From Amborella trichopoda (lineage: Eukaryota; Streptophyta; Magnoliopsida; Amborellales; Amborellaceae), in contig NW_006496517.1 of the NCBI RefSeq assembly GCF_000471905.2, positions 140,270-204,269 on the forward strand: a DNA stretch of 64,000 bases, given 5' to 3'. Shown in pieces: positions 47,701 through 60,417 of this stretch (position 1 is the stretch's first letter; every line of letters begins with the position of its first letter). The position numbers and the translations under genes were made by a program. A model generated the notes under the pieces. It saw only the letters and a list, made by a program, of their open reading frames with translations. It searched no databases and had not been told where the DNA came from.

Positions 47701-47755
47701 TAAGATTTTATATTGTAGCTCTCTGCTACTACCTAGTCTTGAACCAATTCCTAAA

Positions 47756-48108
47756 GGAAAAAGTTTATATAAGGTTGAAGAAAAGGTTGCTTTATTGTCC
47801 ACAAACTTTTTAATTGATCATCTTGGCATCGAGATGTATGAATATGAAAATAAAAATAAAAAATGAGTCTTAGAAAAATGCATCTTGCTATACATTATCT
47901 AGACCGTTTATTTTTAAGATTTTCATATGTTTATATAGATCTACTTGATTTTTACCATTTTTTAAATTTCAAATTTTATAATTAGATATGAAAATAGATT
48001 TGAAATAATTCTCCACATTTTTTATACCAAAATCACATCTTATGATAAAATTTGGAGGTGCGCCTTAATTGGATTGTTTAAGGTTGCAACCTTATAGAAA
48101 CCACACCC
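47756..48108 (-). mobile_element. palindrome-ended MITE, copy H (second subfamily)
   Basis: It starts GGAAAAAGTTTATATAAGGT and ends with the perfect palindrome AAGGTTGCAACCTT and ATAGAAACCACACCC. The target duplication ATTCCTAAA is perfect (47747-47755 and 48109-48117). Confidence 0.9.
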
Positions 48109-48117
48109 ATTCCTAAA

Positions 48118-50690
48118 TCCAAAGTACTTGTCTTTGAATAAAGGGTTACGCTAGAGTGGTTACGCTCGAGTGGTTACACTATAGAGCATTTTATAATTAT
48201 ACTTAATAAGTTTTGGACAATAATATAACCTTGTTTTATATATGAAATATTTTTTTTAATAAGGGTATTTTTGGTCATTAAGAGAGGTGTGACATTATTC
48301 ACATGGGTATGACATCATCTATATGTAGCACATTAGTGGCAAAAAAGACCCTAACTAAAAAATATTATATTACAAAACAAAGGGATATAAGTGTCAAAAA
48401 TTTGTTGAGTACATAACCCTTGAATAAATATTTGATTTTGAAATTTACGCTTAATCCATATGAAACAATTTTAGCCATAATAAGTCTCGTTTCTATTTTA
48501 TTAAAATTAACATTGTTAAATCTAAATTTTGTGTGGTTAGAATCATACTTATAATATTTCCACAAAAAAGCCATCAAAGACAAGACCTTGGCAAACTTCA
48601 TTGGCTAAGGTGTTGACAATCACAACATTGGTCTTAAATATTGCCAAGAAAGAATAGTGGAGGAGAGAGAGCTGAAGGGAGGGACATGCCCATGCCGGTT
48701 TTATTTTTGTCTTTCATATTAGGCCTGGGCCGAACGCATGGCCCATGAGAGCAACCCAAGGCTATCATCCCACACCATACAAGATGAAAAATGCAACATA
48801 ACTAAATATGAAATTATGGAAAAGAATATATTATCTTACATGAGGGAACCTGTGAGCTGGTTGGCACAGCCCGGCTAAGCCTGGTCCGAACAGGCACATG
48901 TAGTCTATAAGGCCGATTCGGGCAACACAGATTATAGCCTGGCCCATCCTAAAGCCAATTTGGGCCAGGGCTTTGACGGTGGACTGGGCCTGGCCCATTC
49001 CCACCCAAACTACTATAAAACAACAAAACCAAAATAAAGAAAGAAAACAAGAAAAAAAAAAGACTTGAAGGTCCTATATATTTTGACACGTGTGACGTAG
49101 TCTGAATGAGATCGAGGACCAACCGAGGGGAAAGACTCGAAAGTTAGACACCACGTAAATATGGATGGATTGGGGGCCACTAGGGTAGTGACATCCTTTG
49201 ATTAGATGAAACGGCAAATACGTATGAATAATGGATCACTATTTACCGGTTTAAATAGGAAATCATCGATTTCGGCCGGGACTAGGTAGGGCCTGAACCA
49301 ATTCTTAGTAGGAATATGGAATGTGTCTAATTCCCATTGACTCACCCATTTTCGTTAGAGAATGATCGAGTATGTCAAGGAAACATGTGATCCTGATCAC
49401 CCGGTTCCCTTCTCTTTTTTTATTTTCAAAATTAAAATTATTAGTTAAATTTTCGGGATGAAGTCTCACACCAGAGAATTATTCTTGTTTGCGGAGCCGG
49501 ATCATCAATTTGTCGATTCCAACCCGAGTTTTAGAAGGCCAGTTTCACCTGGTAATCCAGTTTTTGAAGCATTGCATATGCTTATCCAATGCTTCTTTTG
49601 TTTTAGCTTATGTGGTTGGCCCTGTTGCATCAAAGCCATCGATGTTGCGGGGTCGGAATCTTCACCATTTTCCTTGTTTGGAGAATTTAAAGTAACACTA
49701 CTCCAATTTTGTTTGGGTAATTCAAATGAAAAATTCATTTTGGTGAAGAACACAAAAAAGAACCTTATTTCTATTATAAGAATGTCAAAATCAACTCTAG
49801 CAACTTCTCATTCTAGTACAAGAAAGTCAAAATCGACTCTAACAACTAGATATGAAATCCGGTATATGGAGATGTGCAAGTTACTATCTTGAAATCTAAA
49901 TTTTTTTCATCAAATTTCATGATACATCCTTAGTTGCCCAATTTGGCACTTGTCTATCAGGGACAATTATTATTTCATACTAAAGGCAAATAGTCTTATG
50001 GTGGGCATTATAGATAGTGATTTTATGCTACTGTTTTATAGTAATATAATAAAACAATCTTAAAAAATAATGTTAGGGCTATTTATTTGACCCTAATTTT
50101 TAAACATATACTTTTTTCATTTTGATAAAACATAAAAAAATAAAATTTAAAATATACCGTAGAAAGTATTTTTTTAACATAGGCAATATGTTTGGTAATA
50201 TGATTAGATCCAGGCCTTAGAAGGCACTTTTTCCTTTTCCAAATTTTGTAACTAAGATTGTCACCAGTAATTAACAATGTTAAAAAAATAAAAAGAAAGA
50301 AATTTGATTTTTAATTCATAAGGGCCTAGATATTAAAATTCACCACATGGTGTTCAGATTCATTATTGGATGGGGACTCATTTTGACCTTACATAAGGTG
50401 CAAATTGAATTTTATTTTTTTTGGAAGGGATTATTGGGATGAAGAGAGTGCTTATAACATTTGGAGTCATAAAAATGTAATAAAAAGAGTTTATATGTAT
50501 AAAGAAAGCATTTACTTTTAATACAAGGAGATCACAAATACTTTTGTATGGTAAATTTTAAATTGTGTAGTTGTGAGTGTGTCTTGACTAGACTCAAAAT
50601 TCAAAAAAGTTTTTTTCAAACTCTGTGCCACACCCCAAGGCGTCTGATATTGTGATCTCCTTTAAATGGTCTCATAGTATACAATTCTAT
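48118..50690. other. intergenic, no supported gene
   Basis: A short repeat of GTTACGCTAGAGTG-like units lies at about 48147-48182. A GC-rich patch at 48720-49010 with repeated GGCCTGGGCC / CTGGCCCATCC text looks hAT-derived. The open frame at 49458-49892 has no recognisable domain, and its tail contains a small internal duplication, so I do not call it a gene. Confidence 0.4.
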
Positions 50691-50694
50691 ATAT

Positions 50695-51015
50695 TTATTT
50701 AAAATCTGTCCTTCATTGGCCAATGACATGGAAATTGTTTGCCAAATATTAATATTTGGTTGATAACTAATTTCAACCAAACATTTCAAGGGAAAATTAG
50801 AAATACTCCATTAGAACAAACTTTTTAGGCATGATATATATGTTGTGAATGGAGGGTGGGATGTTATGTTAGAATATTACTTCACTACAGTTCTATAATA
50901 TTTATTTAATCATCGTTCGTTCACTGGCCATAGACATAGAAATTGTTTGCCAAATATTAGTTTATATATTGTTTAGCTGATAACTAGTTTCAACCAAATA
51001 TTTCAAGGGCAAATT
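50695..51015. repeat. direct duplication of about 110 bp
   Basis: The block containing GAAATTGTTTGCCAAATATT and GATAACTA.TTTCAACCAAA.ATTTCAAGGG occurs at about 50695-50805 and again at 50895-51015. Confidence 0.75.
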
Positions 51016-51119
51016 GAATGGAGGGAAAATTTATTCTTATTATTAATTTTTATTAAATTTCTAAAGATGTATATTATAGTTTTAGTTTTAAGATTTATTT
51101 TAAGGGTTTTTAGTTTTTT

Positions 51120-51218
51120 AGAGATTCTATGGTTTTTATTCTCTCTCTCCCCCTCTGTCATATTTAAAACAAGCATACTTTTTCTTCTCTTTTTTTTGGT
51201 AACTAGCCTCCCATTGGA

Positions 51219-51251
<33 letters not shown>

Positions 51252-51723
51252 ATTTAAAATGCACATGTTTTTTTTTTATCATCTTTTATTAGTAATTTAT
51301 ATGCCTCCCATTTCTCTCTCCCTTTAATTGGAGTCTCTCTCTATCAACATGTCTCCCTCTCTCTCTCTCTCAAGTAGTTATAAAGCATTATTTATTTCCC
51401 TCAACTTATCTATTTATGGAATATTTACTCCCTCTCTTTTTTATTTTACATCAAATCATTTATTTTTTTTCTCTTCTCACAAGGGAGGCTCTCTCTCTAG
51501 TAGTTATAACTCCATATTTATTTCCCTGACCTCCTATATTTATTCTCTCTTTCTTTCTCTATTCTTCTCAACATTTATATGCACATTATTTCTTTATCTT
51601 TATTTTTCTCTAGATTCTTCTATTTAGGTATTTTTATTTCATTGAATATCTCTTATATCTTTTATCTTCCCCCTCTTTCCTACTCTCTCAAAATGTATCC
51701 TCTCTCTCTCTCTCTCAATGTAG

Positions 51724-51756
<33 letters not shown>

Positions 51757-51810
51757 ACATAGTATCTCTTGTACGGTACAATCTCTCTCTCTCTCTCTTT
51801 TTCTCATAGT
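51120..51810. repeat. CT-rich degenerate minisatellite
   Basis: (CT)n runs of 10-35 bp alternate with AT-rich units such as AGTAGTTATAA... TTATTTCCCT. The Ser/Leu-rich frames it produces are not genes. Confidence 0.8.
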
Positions 51811-52442
51811 AGTTTATGAAAGCTAATCGTAAACAAATACTGTATCCATCCATTCCCTTGGCTTTGAGGCTCTCAGGAATTCTAATGGGTGAGTCTTTTA
51901 GTTGATAATTTCCTCTATCTTCATGTGATTATTGTCATGCGATGTTCTTTTGGATAAGAAGCAACACGATGATACAATATTGTGCTCATCTAAAATATCA
52001 AGGGTGTCTAGTTAATGTCTATGTCGACAGATTAAGATTCTGATTCAAAAACTCCAAGAGAGAGAGAGAGAAATTGTCCATTGTATGAAATGAGAGTGAA
52101 GATTCCATAGAGAGAGAGAGAAGAAATTGTCCATTGTGGAAAGTTTTCAAAAGAAAACGATTTCTCTCTCAAGGTTTTCTTTTGAATGGTTGGTATTGGG
52201 TTTCTCTATGATGGGTTTCTCTCTCGAGGTTTTGCTAGAAATGGGTTCAAGATCATTACTCTAGGGAGGCTTTTTCCGTATACAGGCTTTGTCTTTTGGG
52301 TTTTGGAGAGAGAAATGGTGATTTTTGGTGATGAAAGATTGATGAGAATTTGAGCATGATGCTCTCTATCTAGCCTTACGCTGCTGAAATTTGAGTTTTT
52401 GCTGATAATTTGAGTATGCTGTTCTCTTTCTCTCTCTCTCTC

Positions 52443-53332
52443 NNNNNNNNNNNNNNNNNNNNNNNNNNNNNNNNNNNNNNNNNNNNNNNNNNNNNNNNNN
52501 NNNNNNNNNNNNNNNNNNNNNNNNNNNNNNNNNNNNNNNNNNNNNNNNNNNNNNNNNNNNNNNNNNNNNNNNNNNNNNNNNNNNNNNNNNNNNNNNNNNN
52601 NNNNNNNNNNNNNNNNNNNNNNNNNNNNNNNNNNNNNNNNNNNNNNNNNNNNNNNNNNNNNNNNNNNNNNNNNNNNNNNNNNNNNNNNNNNNNNNNNNNN
52701 NNNNNNNNNNNNNNNNNNNNNNNNNNNNNNNNNNNNNNNNNNNNNNNNNNNNNNNNNNNNNNNNNNNNNNNNNNNNNNNNNNNNNNNNNNNNNNNNNNNN
52801 NNNNNNNNNNNNNNNNNNNNNNNNNNNNNNNNNNNNNNNNNNNNNNNNNNNNNNNNNNNNNNNNNNNNNNNNNNNNNNNNNNNNNNNNNNNNNNNNNNNN
52901 NNNNNNNNNNNNNNNNNNNNNNNNNNNNNNNNNNNNNNNNNNNNNNNNNNNNNNNNNNNNNNNNNNNNNNNNNNNNNNNNNNNNNNNNNNNNNNNNNNNN
53001 NNNNNNNNNNNNNNNNNNNNNNNNNNNNNNNNNNNNNNNNNNNNNNNNNNNNNNNNNNNNNNNNNNNNNNNNNNNNNNNNNNNNNNNNNNNNNNNNNNNN
53101 NNNNNNNNNNNNNNNNNNNNNNNNNNNNNNNNNNNNNNNNNNNNNNNNNNNNNNNNNNNNNNNNNNNNNNNNNNNNNNNNNNNNNNNNNNNNNNNNNNNN
53201 NNNNNNNNNNNNNNNNNNNNNNNNNNNNNNNNNNNNNNNNNNNNNNNNNNNNNNNNNNNNNNNNNNNNNNNNNNNNNNNNNNNNNNNNNNNNNNNNNNNN
53301 NNNNNNNNNNNNNNNNNNNNNNNNNNNNNNNN
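52443..53332. other. assembly gap, 890 N, in (CT)n
   Basis: (CT)n ends at 52442 and resumes at 53336-53388. The gap lies in the putative LINE leader. Confidence 0.98.
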
Positions 53333-53333
53333 T

Positions 53334-53391
<58 letters not shown>

Positions 53392-53793
53392 CTCTAACTT
53401 TAGGCTACTGAAATTTGGGTTGTTTTGGGATGCGATGGATGGAACGCTACAATGTTGTTCAAAACAGATTGGAGAAGGAATTTGAGTAGGCCTATCCGGA
53501 CAATGTAAGTATGTATTTTCTGTCGATCAACATCTTTACTTGATTGTATCCACGTTTGGTTGTGGATTAGGGTTTTAGGTGATATTTAACTCGATGTGGT
53601 CAAAGACATGATCGATGGGAAGCATTTTTTAGGGTTTTAGTTGTAACATTGATCTTGATCCTATCTCACTCTCTCTCTAAGTGAACAATTCTAGTAGAAA
53701 ATATAATACTGAACGATGGAGAATTTGAGAGAAATCTAGAGAGGGATTACGTTGGCGAACAAATCGTAGGGGATCTATGGCGTGGTGTTAGAG

Positions 53794-54450
53794 ATGCCTC
53801 ATTCTTTAGTTACAGTTGATCAAGAGGTGTGGAATGAGGGTCGTTTGTTGGTCAAAAACTGTGTGGTGGGTTCTTTCTCGCCTCCTCCCAATGATATTTT
53901 TGGTCTTATAGATTGGGCCAGAAGAGGGTGGTCTCTCAACTATGTTCCGGAGGTAAAGATCATTGGTGAGAATAAAGTGGTTTTCATGCTTCATTCTGAG
54001 GGGGACGTTTGTCGAGCTTTCTGTGGTAGATTTCTCAGAGTCCGAGGTAAACTTTTTTCTTTGGATCTGTGGAAACCTTCTGATCATTCGTCCTTTGATC
54101 AGAGAGTTTGTACATGGGTGAGACTTTGGGGTATTCATTTTAATGTGTGGAAGCTGTCTGTTATCAAGAGTATTGCTAATAGTTGGGGTGAATACTGTGA
54201 TTTGGATTGAACATCCTTTATAGGGGCTGACCGATGCTCTGTCAAGGTTAAGGTTTGGATGGTGTTGGGTCAGCCTCTACCACTATCTGTTCAGCTCCAG
54301 GTGGGGAATGATACTTTTGTTATTAAAGTGGTGGCTGATGATGGGTTGGTTCGATCTTACCCTGGAAAAGAGGTGTTGCCTTCAGATCGTGGTGGAGGGA
54401 TTGAAGACAAGGTTAGTGGCGAAAATTGTGAAGTCAAGATTGAGCTGTAA
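53794..54450 (+). pseudogene. LINE ORF1 with DUF4283 domain
   Basis: From the ATG at 53794 the reading gives MPHSLVTVDQEVWNEGRLLV, then a DUF4283-like fold (IFGLIDWARRGWSLNYVPEV, FCGRFLRVRGKLFSLDLWKP, TWVRLWGIHFNVW). This domain marks ORF1 proteins of plant L1 LINEs, which bind the element's RNA. One in-frame TGA at 54208-54210 interrupts it, and the same frame stays open to 54450 (DRCSVKVKVWMVLGQPLPLS). The expected CCHC zinc knuckle is not seen. The stretch 54451-55900 continues ORF1-like text in shifting frames (for example 54758-55135 and 55546-55785). Confidence 0.75.
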
Positions 54451-55974
54451 TGGTGTAAGATGATCAGCACAAGGAAATTACAAAAAATCTGCATGTTGTT
54501 GGGAATCTCGATGGTCGTCGCCGGAATTGACGCCGGAGGCAGCGCTTCAAAAAGAAGGCAAGATTTTGAATTTGCTTGCTTATTTCAAATTTGAAAAGGA
54601 AATGGGTGCCGGTTGGATTTTTTCCAGATTTTACTGCTGATTGTTCTAGGGAGTTGTCATCCATTAAGACTATGGGTGCTAATACTTTGGGAGTGGTACC
54701 TGCCTCGAGTCCATGCAAAATAAGGGTAAGGAGGTTGTTCCCATGCAAAATTGAAATTTGGATATTATGAATGCTGGGTTTATAAATTTGGGTGGTCTCG
54801 CGGGTTCATCAATTCCATGGGTTGTTAGTTGTAAATCTAAAAGCTTGAATGACGGTGTTGTTTTGCTAGATGGGATGAGTGGAGATACCATGGAAGGCGA
54901 CACCTCTTTGCACGTGGCACTTTCCCCGAGTCTCAAGGTAAATCTCCATGATGACCTGCCTTTAGAAAATGATTGCGAGATTTTTGCAGTGGATTTTCCG
55001 CAACTGTATTTTTCCAAATTTAATGAGGAGTTTTGTTGGAAGCCGGTGGAGGAGAAAATGTTTTTTGGTTGGAGTCTCATTTTTTTCTTCTTGGCAAAGA
55101 AAGGAGTGTTGCTGGATCTGGTTCTCAAAGTCTAGGTTGTCGTATGGTTTTTTTGGCAAAAGAAAACCATGTATCCCCTGCCTTATTGGTGTGCTACTAT
55201 TAAAAGTCAACCTCCCAAGGCTAGAGTGAGGTTTGATCCGCTTGTCATTGACCCTCTTATTGTGAAGGTGGTGTTTTCTGGCAAAGAGGATCTGACTTTG
55301 GCTTTTGGAGACCAAAGGTTGCCTGTGCAAATTGAGGGGGAGCATGAAGAGGATGGTTCTTTTGATCTAAATATTGCGTTGGCTTTTTCTGATGCTGTAG
55401 ACCCTTTGAGAGTTATTCCCCATTTAGAGGCGTTCCCTCTACAGCTTTTGGGGGGACCTCTATAACTGATGACTCTGTATCAGAAGTTGAGGTTTTTGAG
55501 TTTGATTCTGTTGATGTTGACACTGAAGAACCGAATATTGCAGCTATGGTATCTGATATAGGTATGGATTTCAATATCCCCATTAGGGTGTTCTTTGATG
55601 AGGTGAAACAGATTAAGAAGGCTAGAAGGTCTGTGGATTTAGGGGCAGATATTGCTCAGAGCATTGTGAGGAGGTCTAAGAAAACCCCAATCGTCAGCAA
55701 GGCATCTAAGCATCAGAAGTTTTCTTCTTTGGGGTCGAAGTCTTCGGCTTCTGGAGGCTCGTGGCATCATCAAGAGCACTGCTAAGCGGAAAGTGTCTTT
55801 GGGTAAGGAACCAAAAATCATTGGTCTCTTGGAGGTCTCCTCTGCTTCTCCCGTTTCAGACTCTTCGGAGTTGTCGGATTCTGCTGCGTTCAATGAAGCA
55901 TTGATGCTGGAGGAGCTCTATTTCAGAGCAAGTCTTGATGGGCCAGGTTCCACCTGTAACTATCCTTGTTCATG

Positions 55975-58900
55975 CATATTCTCTCATGGAATGTTAGGGG
56001 TCTTGATGACCTTAGGCGTAAGAGGGATGTTTTATTTTTGGTTTCTAAGTTTAAGCCCTGGATTTTAATTCTTCAAGAGACCAAACTTCCAAGTCCTAGT
56101 GTTTTTGGGGTTTAAGGGCCGTTTCTTTTTGTGGTATTGATGCTGTTGGAGCATCTGGTGGCTTGTGGGTATTGTGGGACCCTCTTGTTCTACAAAATTT
56201 TGAGACTGTTATTTGAGACATATTGTTACTTCTTAGCTTTCAGGGTTCTACTCAGGGTTCTTTTGGGAAATTATGAATGTTTATAATGCTAATGACCCCT
56301 GCTCTTAAGGAAATTTTTGTCAATAATATGGATGGAGTGATTCAACAATTTCATTTCCCTTTGTGCATAGGGGGATTTTAATTTTATCAGGTGGTCAGAT
56401 GAATGTTCTGAATGATTTTCTATTAATTCTTTGATGAGGTTGTTTAATAGATTTATAAAGAGTAATTCTTTCTTTGATCCACCGATTGTGGGGGCTAAAT
56501 TGGGTGGGTGTCTTTCCTGTTGTCTCTATTAGAGCTCTTCTACGTCTATCTTCTGATCATATCCCCTTTTTGTTATACACTAGCAAGGAGAGAGGTGGGC
56601 CGAAGTCTTTTAGGCTAGATATTGGGTGGTTGAAAGAGAAAGAAGTGGTAGAAGTCATTAAAACCACCTGGCAGAACACAATTTCTATTGGTTCCTTGAA
56701 TTTTCAATTGCACAAAAAGCTGCTCAATATTAAACATAAGCTCATCGTCTAGAAGAAAGAGAATAATTTCAATGTTCAGTCTAAAATCGATAAGGTCTTA
56801 TATGAAAGTGAAGCTTTGGACCAGCACATTCAGTCTATAGGTGTGTTAATCAAGGAGTTGATGGGTGAAAGGAGTTCAAAGTTGAAACCTCTTCATAATC
56901 TTCGTAGAGCTGAGGAGTTATATTGGAAGCAAAGATCAATGATAAAATGGTTAAAAGAGGGTGATCTGCATACTAAGTTCTTTCATTCTATTGCGAGTGT
57001 GAGAAGAAGTCAAAATGATATTTCTGGTTTGACTATTCCTGGTATTGAATAGTGTGGCAATGGAAGGGGCTATTATTGACCATTTAAAGGCTTTTTTAAC
57101 GAAGGTGAAGTTTACTCCAAAACTGGAAAGGGTACAATTTAAAGTTTTGACAGTAGAGATGAGTTATAATTTGGAGTGTAACATCTCTATGGAAGAATTA
57201 AAAGGGGTCGTTTTTGCTTTACCTGGTGATAAGGCTCCAGGCCCAGATGGTTTTCCTCTTTCTTTTTTCCATAGATTTTGGAACTTGATTAAGTCTGAAT
57301 TATTAGAGATGGTTAGGGATTTTATGACTAGGGGTGAGATATTCAAAGGGGTTAATGACACTTATATAGCTCTTATATCTAAAAAATCAGTGATAACAGA
57401 GTTATTAGATATTAAGCCCATCAGTCTTCTAACTAGCCTTTATAAAATTGTGGCAAAGGTCTTGGCTGAAAGATTGAAGTCAGTTTTACCTTTTTGTATC
57501 TCTAACACTGGCTCAAGAGTGTATTCATTATAAAGCGAGAAGTTAAATTCCTAGAGTCATTATTAAACTTGATATGGAAAAAGCTTATGACAAAGTTGAA
57601 TGGGGGGTGCTTATGGAAATTCTTAAGAATATGGGTTTTGGGGCTAAATGGAAGAATTGGATCTTTGGATGTTTATCCTCTGCCCATTTCTCAATACTTT
57701 TTAAGGAAAGCCCTATTGATTTCTTTAAGGCTTCCAGGGGTCTTTACCAAGGGGACCCCATGTCACCATTCATTTTTTTATCTATGCAGAATGCTTTAGC
57801 CTGATGATTCATAAAGTGGAAGGTTGTAGGAGGTTTTCTAGTTTTAAAGTGGTTGAGATGGGTCCAAGAGTTTCACATTTGCAATATGCGGATGATACGT
57901 TTTTTTTTTTGTGAAAAACATTGCTCGATTTTTAGATTGTTGCGAGGTGGCTTTGGGTTTGAAGGCCAATTTCCATAAGACCTCAATGATATGTATTAAC
58001 TGTTCTCTGACTTTGATTCAATATTTGACAAATCTTTTGGGTTGCTTGGTAGGCTCTTTCCTTTTTACTTATATGGGAATGCTAATTTCAGATTCTAGGC
58101 ACTCTATAACAGTTTGGGATAAGGTGTTAGAGTGAGTCCAAGTGAAGTTAGATCTTTGGAAACCAAATTACCCGTGTATGAGTGATAGGGATACATTGTT
58201 AAGTTCTTGTTTAGCTAATTTACCAATCTATTTGATGTCTCTTATTCAAATGCCAGCCTTAGTGATAAAGAAAATTGAAAGAATGACGCTTAATTTTCTG
58301 TGGGGCTTTTGGGGAAGAAATGAAGTATCACTTACTTAGGTGGGATCGTGTTTGCACCCTTCAGAGTGAAGGTGGTCTTGGCATTAGAAAAATAAAAGAT
58401 ATGAATGAGGCATTGCTTTGTAAGTGGTGGTAGAGAAGTTTTCAGTATATAGATCAGCTTTGGTTTCAGGTTTTGTCTTCGAAATGTGGCATGGATAGGT
58501 AGGGAATAGGTTGATGATTGAGAGTTATTTTCGTTAGAATGTTGGTTGTGGTGACAACATCTCTTTCTAGCATCATAAGTGGATATGTGATGCCCCTCTG
58601 AAGCTTACTTATCCGAAATTTTTGCAAAGATTTCATAACTTAATGCAAAGATTTCTGATATGGTTAAAGTGAGAGGTAATCATGTTGCTTAGAGTATTAA
58701 TTTCCCATATAATAGGCTGAGTGAAGATATTTATCTTCAATGGAACGATTTGATGGGTATCTTAGATTCGGTTTATATTTCGGTCAAGTCTTGTTATAGG
58801 CTCTTCTTTCATGATCAATGGAGATTGTCTTTACCTGTTGCAGCCAAAGTGTGGAAGTGACCTGTTCCCCATAAGGTGCAGGTGTTTTTATGGTTAGCTA

Positions 58901-59820
58901 TCTAAAATAAGATTTTGAGGGTGGAAAATTTGATTAAGAGGCGTAAAATTTGATTAAGAGGGGTAAAATTTGATGTGCAAAGTGGATGAGGAATCTAGGG
59001 AGAATCTTCTCATCCACTACCACGTTGCCTCAAGAATTTGGTACTGATTATTTGGGCTACTTGGGGTTCATTCTTCACTGCCCCAATCTGTGATGGGTTT
59101 AGTGTCACAGTTGACCTTTAATCATTTACCTTCTGGGGGTATTTTGGTGTGGCGAATAACGAGAGGAGCTACTCTATGGGAACTATGGAAAGAAAGAAAT
59201 AGACAGACGTTTGAAGGAGAGAGTTTATCTTTTGATAGACTGTTGAGTAAAGTCAAACTGTCTATTTGGTATTGGCTCTCAGTTACTAAGGAGGGTTGGG
59301 GGATTTCACAACCAGATCTTCTGTTGAATTTGTCAATTTTTTTTTTGATGGGTAGAGTAAAGATGAGACTAATAAGTATTTGGGTGGCACCAGAGAGTGA
59401 GGGATTTAAGTTAAATTTTGATGGGAGCTCTCTGAGCAATCTAGGTTTGGCAGGCATTGGGGGTGTAGTACGAAACTGTTTTGGAGAGGTCATCTTCTTA
59501 TATGCTGGCCCTTATTGGTATAGCCACAGCTAACCGATTGCAGTTATTGGCTTTATTGCAAGGGTTAAAATTTTTTATCTCTAGAAACATCGGGAATAGC
59601 TGCATTATTGAAGGAGATTCAATGAACGTAATTAATTAGTGGTAGCGTATTCCATGGGAACTAAGGTCTAGTTAGTTGCAGATTATGGATCTGGTGGCTC
59701 CGCTTTCACTTTCTTTTTATCATGTATTTCGCGAGGCAAATTCTTTGGCTGACTTTCTGGGTAAAGAGGGCGCCTCTTTGTCCGCTCTAGCTATCTCCTC
59801 TGATATAATTTCTTTTGAGT
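55975..59820 (+). pseudogene. LINE ORF2: endonuclease, reverse transcriptase, RNase H
   Basis: The endonuclease begins ILSWNVRGLDDLRRKRD at 55978 with ILQETKL further on, and its end shows SSDHIPFLL near 56545. The RT shows GDKAPGPDGFPLSFFHRFW (57225), LDMEKAYDKVEW (57568-57603) and the catalytic YADDT (57885-57899). Later parts include LGCLVGSFLFTYMGM (58038 on), NFLWGFWG (58293) and the zinc-binding-like VPHKVQVFLWLAI (58870). RNase H shows LNFDGSSLSNLGLAGIGGVV (59411-59470). It cuts DNA and copies its own RNA when whole. Here at least five frameshifts and several stops break the frame. The closely packed domains show few large deletions. Confidence 0.88.
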
Positions 59821-59927
59821 AGATTTTATAAATAAAGAAAAGAATATTTGTAAAAAAGAAGAAGCAACACTCATGCAAGACATATGTTCGCATTCTATAA
59901 GATGATGTTTTTTTTTTAATTTTTTCC

Positions 59928-60417
59928 GGAAAAGGTTTCTATACTTCCCCTATAGCATAGAAGATCTGCTTCCCCTACCATCCAGCCGTCCAATTTTGAT
60001 CAAGAGAGCCATTCACTGTTTGGTCTTAGATCCGATGTCTCAAAGTATTTTATTTTTAATTTTTTTTATACAACTTGTATGAATATGAAATTTGGTATGT
60101 GCCATGTAGTCATTGTAGTGCACCAAATAAAAATATTAAAAATAATTTTTCGGATCAAAATACCCCTTAAAAGTTTCAGGGGTTTTTTTATCATTTTATT
60201 TTATTGAAAATATTGTTTTTATATTTTTTACTAGTGCAAGTTTAATAAAGGATTAGACGTTCAAAATTTGGTGTCAAAATAATTTATAGAGAAAAAATAA
60301 AAAATAAAAAATAAAATAGTTTAAAAACGTGACATTGTAATTGGGGCAATCTTAGCCCTCCATTTAGAGTGGAGGGTTGGATAAGGGGAAGTATAGGGGA
60401 AGCATATAAAGCTTTCC
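59928..60417. mobile_element. MITE of the 490-bp family, copy 2
   Basis: It begins GGAAAAGGTTTCTATACTTC and ends AGCATATAAAGCTTTCC. The sub-terminal parts pair (CTTCCCCTA.CCATCCAGCCG versus GGAGGGTTGGATAAGGGGAAG). Its core (AAATACCCCTTAAAAGTTTC then AGGGGTTTTTTT) is shared with 24802-25290. It lies 57 bp past the LINE's 12-bp flank. Confidence 0.75.

Larger units (their letters stand above)
51968..59858 (+). mobile_element. L1-type LINE (plant, with RNase H), decayed
   Basis: Domain order fits a plant L1: ORF1 with a DUF4283 domain, then ORF2 with endonuclease, reverse transcriptase, an RT-linked zinc-binding region and RNase H. It ends in an A-rich tail (59830-59858). A 12-bp repeat, AAGAAGCAACAC, stands at 51956-51967 and 59859-59870 and is my candidate target duplication; it would make the element 7.9 kb with a 1.8-kb leader. 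The leader has repeated blocks (AGAGAGAGAAATTGTCCATTG twice near 52060-52135; CTGAAATTTG near 52384 and 53407) and an 890-N gap in (CT)n. Many stops and frameshifts mean it is inactive. If the 12-bp repeat is chance, only 53.4-59.86 kb is sure. Confidence 0.8.

Noticed and set aside
49458-49892. A 144-codon plus-strand frame
   Set aside because: No recognisable domain. The end contains a small tandem duplication, and the antisense frame is equally open.
51328-51809. Ser/Leu-rich frames resembling membrane proteins
   Set aside because: They are translations of a CT-rich minisatellite.
54962-55345. Minus-strand frame of 127 codons inside the LINE
   Set aside because: Antisense shadow of LINE ORF1 sequence.
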